Source: JAXDLK01 sp034666665 (GTDB lineage: Bacteria > Desulfobacterota > Binatia > JACPRU01). Taken from it: a stretch of DNA of 10,959 nucleotides. Positions 5,916-10,959 of the stretch are shown one piece after another. The stretch spans positions 1 to 10,959 of the forward strand of contig JAXDLK010000237.1 of assembly GCA_034666665.1 (NCBI GenBank), given 5' to 3'. Each line of letters begins with the position of its first letter. The stretch's first letter is position 1. A program made the translations under genes and the position numbers. Below the pieces are notes generated by a model. The model saw only the letters and a list, made by a program, of their open reading frames with translations. It had not been told where the DNA came from and did not search any database.

Positions 5916-6380
5916 TCATCGCGCCTCCGGCAACGCGACTTGCAACAGCGTCACGCTCGCGTGCCGCAGGATCTCGTCGAGCGTGTGCATCTTGTACGGC
6001 TTCTCGAAACACACACGCTGGATCCCCGTGTTGATCAGCACCTTCAGGCAATGGATGCACGGCGTGTGCGTGATGTAGACGTCCGCATCCCGAATCGTCG
6101 CGCCGTTCTTCGCCGCCTGCGCGATCGCGTTGATCTCCGCGTGGATCGTGCGGAAACAATTCTCCTCGATGTCGCCGTTCGGCGTCCGCGACTCATAGAC
6201 GAGACAGCCGACGTCGGTACAGTGCGGCAGCCCCGCCGGTGCTCCGTTGTAGCCGGTGGCGAGAATGTTCTTGTCGCGAACGATCACGGCGCCGACCTTC
6301 GCGCGGTTGCAGGTAGAGCGCTCCGCCACCTGGCGGGTGATCATCAGGAAGTACTGATCCCAGGAAAGACGCTCGTTCAT
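5916..6380 (-). CDS. comEB: dCMP deaminase (zinc-dependent cytidine deaminase family)
   Basis: A 154-residue cytoplasmic enzyme that converts dCMP to dUMP, the substrate of thymidylate synthase. The zinc deaminase signature is complete: HAE (80-82, His zinc ligand and Glu proton shuttle) and PCIHC (107-111, with Cys108 and Cys111 as ligands). The N-terminal STCNRAKVGAVIV (22-34) and TGYNGAP (42-48) are typical of ComEB/deoxycytidylate deaminases rather than CDA or tRNA deaminases. Additional cysteines (54, 59, 75) are common in this subfamily. Length matches the family. ATG 6380-6378 overlaps the stop of the M50 protease gene as ATGA, and no Shine-Dalgarno is seen, so translation is probably coupled. 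It is the last gene of the - strand run. Confidence 0.95.
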   Translation of the reverse strand: MNERLSWDQYFLMITRQVAERSTCNRAKVGAVIVRDKNILATGYNGAPAGLPHCTDVGCLVYESRTPNGDIEENCFRTIHAEINAIAQAAKNGATIRDADVYITHTPCIHCLKVLINTGIQRVCFEKPYKMHTLDEILRHASVTLLQVALPEAR

Positions 6381-7354
6381 GGGTTCGCTCGCGGGGCCGT
6401 GGGGTAGCTCACCGGCACCAGCTCACCACGGGTCGGGCCGACGCCGCCTTCGAGGGCCGTGATCGGCACCGGCACGAGCGTCAGCACGAAGAGAGCGAGA
6501 GTCGCCCAGGCCGCGGTCGCCCGCGTCGGATCGAGCTGCGTCGCCCGGTCGAGCGTCGGGGGATGGTCGATGCCCGCGAACGTCACCAGCACGGCCCACA
6601 CGAACCAGCCGGCCCATCCGAGGAAACCGAGCGCGAGGATCGTCACCAGGAACGTGCGCGCGATCACGCGATGACGCCGGCCGAACATGGAGTAGATCAC
6701 GTGCCCGCCATCCAGCTGGCCGACGGGCAGAAGGTTGAGCGCCGTGACGAACAGTCCGAACCAGCCCGCCATCGCGACGGGATGGAGCACGACGTCGAAG
6801 CCGTACGGGATCCGCCCGACGATCAGCGCCGAAAGTGCCTTGAAGAGCAGCGAGTCACCGAAATAGAAACCGCCGAGCTCGGGAGGGATCGGCTCGACTC
6901 GCGACCACGCCAGACCTGCGATCGTGATCGGCAGCGCGACGACGAATCCCGCCCAGGGACCGGCCGCGCCGATGTCGAACAAGGCGCGCCGATCGCGTGG
7001 CGAGGCCTTCATGCGGATGAAGGCGCCGAAGGTTCCGATCAAGAGCGGCGGCCCCGGCAGGAAGAACGGCAGCGTCGCCGGCACGCGGTGGCGCTTCGCC
7101 ATCAGGTAGTGCCCCATCTCGTGAGCGAGAAGGATGCCCATCAGCGAGAGCGAGAACGGCAGCCCCGCCCGCCACTCGACGAGCAGCCGGTTTGCCGGAA
7201 CGTTCGCGTTCAGCGCACCGGCGATCGTGGTCGTGACGAGCGTGGCCGCGAACAGCACGAGGTTGACGACCGGTACGCGGCGGCGCTCCGCCACCGGCGG
7301 CGCTTCCGGCTCGAAGCCGAGCGAAGATGACGCCCGGCTTCCGTCGATCCTCAT
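6377..7354 (-). CDS. M50 (site-2 protease-like) membrane metalloprotease
   Basis: A 325-residue polytopic inner-membrane protein of the S2P/M50 family. The zinc site is visible: HEMGH (78-82) in the membrane segment LMGILLAHEMGHYLMA, and the third ligand Asp215 in NLLPVGQLDGGH (207-218). About six to eight hydrophobic segments are seen, near residues 30-48, 66-86, 95-113, 130-150, 192-222, 229-260 and 281-300. The PFFLPGPP and IGTFGAFIRMK motifs after the active-site helix are typical of the EGY1/S2P-like branch. No PDZ domain is evident, unlike RseP. The substrate is unknown; family members cleave membrane-bound regulators or other membrane segments. The start overlaps the stop of the SAM-hydrolase gene as ATGA, and its own stop overlaps the deaminase start in the same way. 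The N-terminal 26 residues are hydrophilic and cytoplasmic. Confidence 0.93.
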   Translation of the reverse strand: MRIDGSRASSSLGFEPEAPPVAERRRVPVVNLVLFAATLVTTTIAGALNANVPANRLLVEWRAGLPFSLSLMGILLAHEMGHYLMAKRHRVPATLPFFLPGPPLLIGTFGAFIRMKASPRDRRALFDIGAAGPWAGFVVALPITIAGLAWSRVEPIPPELGGFYFGDSLLFKALSALIVGRIPYGFDVVLHPVAMAGWFGLFVTALNLLPVGQLDGGHVIYSMFGRRHRVIARTFLVTILALGFLGWAGWFVWAVLVTFAGIDHPPTLDRATQLDPTRATAAWATLALFVLTLVPVPITALEGGVGPTRGELVPVSYPTAPRANP

Positions 7355-8187
7355 GAGCCGCTCGCCCGCCGGACCTCCACGCGATCGCCCGGGTGGGCGC
7401 GCAGATGGCGCGCGGCCGAGCCGTTGCGTACCGCGATCTCGAGCCGACCCCAGCTGTTCCAGAGCGCCAGCGTACCGCCCTCGCGAACGGCCGCGTAGTG
7501 CGTGACGATGCCGCGGATCCGCACGCCGGCAATGCTAACGGAAAGCTCCGAATCGCGGAAGGCGGCCAAGTCTTCCTGCCGCAGGTTCGAGATCAGATTG
7601 CCGAAACGATCGACGTGGATCACCTGTCCTTCGACGGCACCGTCGATCGATCGCGGCACCGGCAGCACGACGTGCTCGTATTCTTCGATCTCGCTGCCGA
7701 GCTCGGCGGCCGGAGTGCCGGCAGCAAGGTGACCCGCCACCGGCGCGAACACGTCCCGCCCGTGGAACGTGCGCGAGCCCGATTCGCGGAACCAGCTCGA
7801 CCGATCGAGGTGCACGACGCGCCGTCGCGGCGAGCGCTCGGCGGCGAGGCTGAGAAGCCCGTTGTCCGGCCCGACCAGGAGGAACCGTTCGGTCTCGATC
7901 ACGATCGGCCGCCGCGCTCCGCCGACACCCGGATCGACGACGGCGAGGTGCACCGTGCCGGGCGGGAAGTACTCGACCGCATTCTCGAGTACGAGCGCCC
8001 CGCCGACGACGTCCTGTGGACGGACCTCGTGCGTGAGATCGACGAGCCGAGCTCGCGGGCAGATCCCGAGAATCACCGCGCGAATCACCCCGACGAAGCC
8101 ATCGCGCTCGCCGAAATCGGTGAGGAGACTGACCACGGGATCGGCCTCCGCCCGGTGCGGCTCGACCGTACGCCGCGGCGCGCTCAT
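7351..8187 (-). CDS. SAM hydroxide adenosyltransferase (DUF62 family)
   Basis: A 278-residue enzyme of the SAM-hydrolase family related to fluorinase and chlorinase. Characterised members split S-adenosylmethionine with hydroxide to adenosine and methionine. The N-terminal domain begins VSLLTDFGERDGFVG (19-33). The catalytic triad reported for archaeal homologues (Asp68, Arg75, His127) maps to Asp85 and Arg92 in VVDPGVGGARR, with identical spacing of seven, and His142 in TFHGRDVFAP. The C-terminal domain carries HVDRFGNLISN. The frame is open to 8355, but ATG 8187 is chosen because GGAGG lies four bases before it and it makes an ATGA overlap with the upstream gene's stop. The extra upstream 56 residues are Arg/Ala-rich with no homology signal. 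The product adenosine could feed the nearby PgeF protein. Confidence 0.93.
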   Translation of the reverse strand: MSAPRRTVEPHRAEADPVVSLLTDFGERDGFVGVIRAVILGICPRARLVDLTHEVRPQDVVGGALVLENAVEYFPPGTVHLAVVDPGVGGARRPIVIETERFLLVGPDNGLLSLAAERSPRRRVVHLDRSSWFRESGSRTFHGRDVFAPVAGHLAAGTPAAELGSEIEEYEHVVLPVPRSIDGAVEGQVIHVDRFGNLISNLRQEDLAAFRDSELSVSIAGVRIRGIVTHYAAVREGGTLALWNSWGRLEIAVRNGSAARHLRAHPGDRVEVRRASGS

Positions 8188-9155
8188 GGCGCCTCCATCG
8201 CGACGCGAAGCGCCGCGCACAGCAGCGGGAAGAGGATCTCGTGCTGTCCCGTCAGGTGGATGCCGCGTCCGCCACGCAGCGTCGGCCGTGCGACCACGTT
8301 GGTGAGCGGCCGGTACTGGCGCTGAAAGTCGAGGTCGAGAGTGAGCAGATCGCACACGTCGTTACCGAGGTTTCGCGCCAGATTCAGCACCTTGAGAAAC
8401 ACCTCCGGAATGATCACGGCCGACCCGAGATTGACAAACGCACCGCCGTCGAGCCCGCAGACGACGTCCGCGAGGATACGGAAGTCACGCAGGCTGGTCT
8501 CGCCGATCGCCGCGCCGTCCGCGGTCGGGTGCATGTGCACGACGTCGGTGCCGATCGCCACGTGAACGGTGATCGGCAGCCCGAGCCGTGCGCCGGCAGC
8601 GAGAACGCTGCGCGATGCGTGCGGCAGCCCGGCGGCGAGGATCTTCTCACCGACCGATTGTCCGAGTCCGATGCCGCGCCGGGCACCCTCGACCGCGGCC
8701 TCGTTGAGAAAGCGGCCGGTCTCCTCGGACATGCCGAAGCTGCCATCGGCGAGTTGCTCCGCCACGTCCTCCGACGTCGCGCCGGCGAGCGCGATCTCGA
8801 AATCGTGCACGATCCCGGCGCCGTTCATCGCGACCGCCGAGACGACGCCGCGCTCGAGGAGATCGACGATCAGCGGCGAGAGCCCGACCTTCAGCGGGTG
8901 GGCGCCCATGCCGAGAACGATCGGCCGGCCGGCCCGGCGGCGCCGGGCGAGCTCGCGGGCCGCGTCGCGCAGATCGCGGGCGCCGAGGACGTCGGGCAAG
9001 CAGTCGAGCCACTCGGCGAGCGAGGCGCCGGCGGACACCGGCCGACCGAACGACGCGACGCCCACCTTGCTCGGACGCCCGGCGAGCGGGTACGTCCGCA
9101 CCCGCGACAGATCGATCTCGCGCCGGCTCACTTCAGGGCCCGCGTTTTCCTTCAC
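8184..9155 (-). CDS. Deoxyhypusine-synthase-fold protein, probably not a true DHS
   Basis: A 323-residue cytoplasmic protein that aligns by eye over its whole length with deoxyhypusine synthase (NAD- and spermidine-dependent). LGMGAHPLKVGLSP (81-94) corresponds to the DHS LGYTSNLISSG segment and NGAGIVHDFEIAL (111-123) to TAGGVEEDLIKCL. ARLGLPITVHVAIGTD (189-204) matches KNHIPVFSPALTD, and HEILFPLLCAA (305-315) matches ASLVFPLLVAE. The DHS catalytic elements are not conserved: GGGVVKHH is replaced by LGSAVIIPE (243-251), and the EAVSWGK segment with the covalent Lys by LTNVVARPT (284-292). The chemistry is thus probably different. The start is GTG 9155, inside the end of gmhA (23-bp overlap). 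GTG 9131, just after the gmhA stop, is an alternative giving 315 residues. It ends in an ATGA overlap with the SAM-hydrolase gene. Confidence 0.82.
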   Translation of the reverse strand: MKENAGPEVSRREIDLSRVRTYPLAGRPSKVGVASFGRPVSAGASLAEWLDCLPDVLGARDLRDAARELARRRRAGRPIVLGMGAHPLKVGLSPLIVDLLERGVVSAVAMNGAGIVHDFEIALAGATSEDVAEQLADGSFGMSEETGRFLNEAAVEGARRGIGLGQSVGEKILAAGLPHASRSVLAAGARLGLPITVHVAIGTDVVHMHPTADGAAIGETSLRDFRILADVVCGLDGGAFVNLGSAVIIPEVFLKVLNLARNLGNDVCDLLTLDLDFQRQYRPLTNVVARPTLRGGRGIHLTGQHEILFPLLCAALRVAMEAP

Positions 9156-9741
9156 CGCCGCCGAAGATCTGCACGTCCACCATCTCGCAGATCACGTGCC
9201 CGATCAGGATGTGGGTCTCCTGGATCCGCGCCACCGTCTTCGTGGCGGATACCGACAGCAGGTGATCGACCTTGCCAGCGAGCTTGCCGGCGTCGCCGCC
9301 CGTGAGGCCGACCGTGTGGATCTTGCGGCGCCGGCAGACGTCGACCGCCCGCAGCACGCTCGGCGAGTTGCCGCTCGTGGTGATCGCGAACGCGACGTCT
9401 CCTTCCCGGCCGAGCGCCTTCACCTGCTTGGCGAACACTTCCGCGTACCCGTAATCGTTGCCGATGCTGGTCAGCACCGAAGTGTCCGTGGTGAGCGCGA
9501 TCGCCGGCAGCGGCGGCCGCTCCATGGCGAAGCGGTTCACGAATTCGGCGGCGAGGTGCTGGGCGTCCGCCGCGCTGCCGCCGTTGCCGAACAGGAGAAG
9601 CTTGCTGCCCGCGACCAGCCGAGCAGCCACCAGCGCGATGACACGCTCGAGCTCGGCCGCGCCGTCGCGCAGAAACCGCGTCTTCGCCGACACGCTCTCG
9701 TCGAAGGCGCGCTGGATCGCCGCTTTCAGCCCCTCCTTCAT
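9133..9741 (-). CDS. gmhA: Sedoheptulose-7-phosphate isomerase (SIS domain)
   Basis: A 202-residue SIS-domain isomerase that converts D-sedoheptulose 7-phosphate to D-glycero-D-manno-heptose 7-phosphate, the first step to ADP-heptose for lipopolysaccharide core or other heptosides. The phosphosugar loop GNGGSAADAQHLAAEF (52-67), TTDTSVLTSIGNDYGY (84-99) and TTSGNSPS (121-128) are diagnostic. Glu66, Gln174 and His182 match the active-site Glu65, Gln172 and His180 of E. coli GmhA, with the same Gln-to-His spacing. Length is normal. ATG 9741 lies six bases after the stop of the formyltransferase-like gene. No clear Shine-Dalgarno is present, which suggests coupled translation. Other heptose genes (hldE, gmhB) are not in the window. 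The 3' end overlaps the next gene by 23 bases. Confidence 0.95.
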   Translation of the reverse strand: MKEGLKAAIQRAFDESVSAKTRFLRDGAAELERVIALVAARLVAGSKLLLFGNGGSAADAQHLAAEFVNRFAMERPPLPAIALTTDTSVLTSIGNDYGYAEVFAKQVKALGREGDVAFAITTSGNSPSVLRAVDVCRRRKIHTVGLTGGDAGKLAGKVDHLLSVSATKTVARIQETHILIGHVICEMVDVQIFGGGEGKRGP

Positions 9742-9747
9742 CGAGCA

Positions 9748-10683
9748 CTAGGACGGCGACGCGGAGGCGAGCACGGTTCCCGGCATCAGCGTGCCGGCCC
9801 GGCAGAGCTCGTCCGGCGACACCTTGTCAGGCGATTCGCCGACGCGGACGCGTCCGATCCGCAAGATCCCGTCGGGAAGCGCGATGCGTGCTCCGGCCGC
9901 GCCGATCCCGACGATCTCACCCGGCCGGCCGTCGAGGCCCTCCTCGAGCCGTGCATCGTAGAGCCGCATTCTCTGGCCGTCGAGCATCGCCCATGCGCCC
10001 GGCTGGGGATCGGCACCGCGTACGAGATCGTAGACCGCGCGCGCGGAACGGCTCCAGTCGATGCCGACGTGCTCGTCGCGACAGAGAGGGTCGTAGCTCG
10101 CCTGCGTCTCGTCCTGGGGGATCCGGGGCGCCGAACCATCGGCGATCGCCGCCACCGCCTCGTCCATGGCATCGACACCGAGCGAGAAGATCTTGTCGTA
10201 GTAGAACGAGGCGGCGGTGTCGTAGGGACCGATCGCGACCGGCTTCTGCAGCAGGATCGGCCCCCTGTCGATTCCGGCGTCCGTCCAGAAGACGGTGAGC
10301 CCCCCTTCCGTCTCGCCGCGGATGATCTGCCAGTTGATCGCGCTGCCGCCGCGATACCGCGGAAGCAGCGAGGGATGGAAGCAGATCGTGCCCTGACGCG
10401 GCAGGACGATCAGCCGCTCGGGAACGATCACCGTCACGTAGGCAAGCACCCCGAGGTCCGCGTCGTGACCGCGGAACGCGTCGTACACGTCGTCGGTCTT
10501 CATGGATCTCGGCTGTTGGAGGGGGATTCCGCGCGAACGCGCGGCTGCCGCGAGCGGGTCGACCCGACCCTTCGGCGAGTCCGGCGGCGCGTAGACCGCC
10601 ACGATCTCGTGCCGGGCCGCCAATCGTTCGAGCGTCTTCTCTCCGAACGCGGCCTGCCCGACGAGAACGATGCGCAGACCCAT
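9748..10683 (-). CDS. Formyltransferase-fold protein, like the 10-formyl-THF hydrolase domain of ALDH1L
   Basis: A 311-residue protein with the formyl_transf_N fold (about 1-180) and a C-terminal Fmt/FDH-type subdomain (about 200-300). Fmt, ArnA and the N-terminal hydrolase domain of 10-formyltetrahydrofolate dehydrogenase share this layout. The details follow the last: IVLVGQAAFGEKT at the start, FHPSLLPRYRGGSAINW (102-118), VFWTDAGIDRGPILLQK (131-147), PRIPQ, and INW/RGADPQPGAW equivalents. Catalytic His103 and Asp139 have the same spacing (36) as His106 and Asp142 of FDH. Fmt would normally show HxSLLPRWRGAAPIQ. The length equals the isolated FDH hydrolase domain, and there is no carrier-protein or aldehyde dehydrogenase part and no ACT domain as in PurU. 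Expected activity is 10-formyl-THF hydrolysis or formyl transfer to an unknown acceptor. ATG 10683 has only a weak ribosome site. It is the first complete gene of the - strand run. Confidence 0.85.
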   Translation of the reverse strand: MGLRIVLVGQAAFGEKTLERLAARHEIVAVYAPPDSPKGRVDPLAAAARSRGIPLQQPRSMKTDDVYDAFRGHDADLGVLAYVTVIVPERLIVLPRQGTICFHPSLLPRYRGGSAINWQIIRGETEGGLTVFWTDAGIDRGPILLQKPVAIGPYDTAASFYYDKIFSLGVDAMDEAVAAIADGSAPRIPQDETQASYDPLCRDEHVGIDWSRSARAVYDLVRGADPQPGAWAMLDGQRMRLYDARLEEGLDGRPGEIVGIGAAGARIALPDGILRIGRVRVGESPDKVSPDELCRAGTLMPGTVLASASPS

Positions 10684-10737
10684 GCCGCCGGATCTTTAGC
10701 TTCTGAAAGCGGACTGCTGCAACCGAGGGCCTCGGCC
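10684..10737. other. Short intergenic region with weak signals
   Basis: These 54 bases separate the peptidase gene end from the formyltransferase-like start. A 13-base dyad CCGAGGGCCTCGG (10723-10735) follows the peptidase stop. On the - strand TTGCAG (10722-10717) and TAAAGA (10698-10693), 18 bases apart, could be a weak promoter, but the transcript would be nearly leaderless. Neither is strong, so read-through from the peptidase gene is possible. Confidence 0.35.
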
Positions 10738-10959
10738 TCAGCCGGTGAGCACGCCCGTCAGCCGCGGTCCCGCGAGGGTCGCGCGCCATGCGGATTCGAT
10801 GTCGGCGCGGCGGAGCGTGCGTACGAGCGCCTCCGCCTGGGCGAGCGGTGGCGCGCCGTAGAGGACGGAGGAAGCATGCGACGCGGCCCGATCGAGCTTC
10901 GCCTCCGTCAAGCGCGCATACCGGTAGCGGAGCTTCCGTCGCGCGCGTGCCACCTCCTC
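10738..10959 (-). CDS. C-terminal fragment of probable M16 (insulinase-type) peptidase
   Basis: The frame is open to the window edge (10959) and ends at TGA 10740-10738, giving the last 73 residues. The sequence is helical and rich in Arg, Ala and Leu: EEVARARRKLRYRYARLTEA, a helix with SSVLYG, a segment AEALVRTLRRADIESAWRATL, and the ending LTGVLTG. This resembles the C-terminus of non-catalytic or C-terminal M16 domains, where a helix pair is followed by a final beta strand of the type xLTGVLTP. The zinc motif HxxEH would lie far upstream, outside the window, so the family call is tentative. It is on the same strand as, and 54 bases upstream of, the formyltransferase-like gene, and could be the preceding cistron. 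Confidence 0.55.
   Translation of the reverse strand, partial: EEVARARRKLRYRYARLTEAKLDRAASHASSVLYGAPPLAQAEALVRTLRRADIESAWRATLAGPRLTGVLTG

Noticed and set aside
8188..8355. 56-residue N-terminal extension of the SAM hydroxide adenosyltransferase
   Set aside because: The extra residues are low-complexity Arg/Ala and overlap the upstream gene by 170 bases. ATG 8187 has GGAGG at good spacing and an ATGA overlap.
10693..10722. TTGCAG/TAAAGA promoter-like pair before the formyltransferase-like gene
   Set aside because: The match is weak, and a start site here would leave only about three bases before ATG 10683. It is mentioned under the intergenic entry but not called as a promoter.
10723..10735. 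Dyad CCGAGGGCCTCGG after the peptidase stop
   Set aside because: As a hairpin it leaves only a one-base loop, or a four-pair stem if opened, and no T-run follows. It is not a convincing terminator.
1..10959. Search for mobile element, phage, CRISPR or defence-system signatures
   Set aside because: No transposase, integrase, terminal inverted repeats, regularly spaced repeats or toxin-antitoxin-like pair was seen. Gene content and codon use look uniform and chromosomal.

Overview
The window is GC-rich bacterial chromosome DNA with densely packed genes and strong G/C bias at third codon positions. Heptose isomerase GmhA and secreted proteins with type I signal peptides point to a Gram-negative (diderm) bacterium. 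The gene mix resembles deltaproteobacterial-type genomes (Myxococcota, Desulfobacterota or Binatota-like). That placement is an impression from the protein families, not a computed one. I see no mobile element, phage gene, CRISPR array, rRNA or tRNA.

Left part (1-3726, all + strand): the proline-rich tail of a truncated gene, then a 127-aa protein with a possible helix-turn-helix, a complete UvrD/PcrA helicase, and a small exported protein of unknown function. A bidirectional hairpin at 3735-3758 separates the last of these from a converging 93-aa exported protein on the - strand.

Middle (3757-5911): a divergent promoter region (4039-4182) lies between the 93-aa protein (-) and a stand-alone acyltransferase of the 2-oxoacid dehydrogenase E2 type (+). 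The acyltransferase gene overlaps the end of pgeF (-) by 26 bp. Divergent from pgeF, with a recognisable promoter, is a 59-aa type IV pilin-like protein that has Asp at the usual Glu5 position.

Right part (5916-10959, all - strand): the C-terminal end of a probable M16 peptidase, then a six-gene run transcribed right to left: formyltransferase/10-formyl-THF hydrolase-like protein, gmhA, a deoxyhypusine-synthase-fold protein, SAM hydroxide adenosyltransferase, M50 membrane metalloprotease and dCMP deaminase. Three successive junctions are 4-bp ATGA overlaps and one is a 23-bp overlap, so the run is very probably translationally coupled.

Most genes are recognisable housekeeping families. The points most worth a second look are the deoxyhypusine-synthase-fold protein, which seems to lack the family's catalytic Lys and His; the mini-pilin; the lipoyl-less E2 domain; the ALDH1L-type hydrolase domain standing alone; and a possible adenosine/SAM/one-carbon link among the - strand genes.
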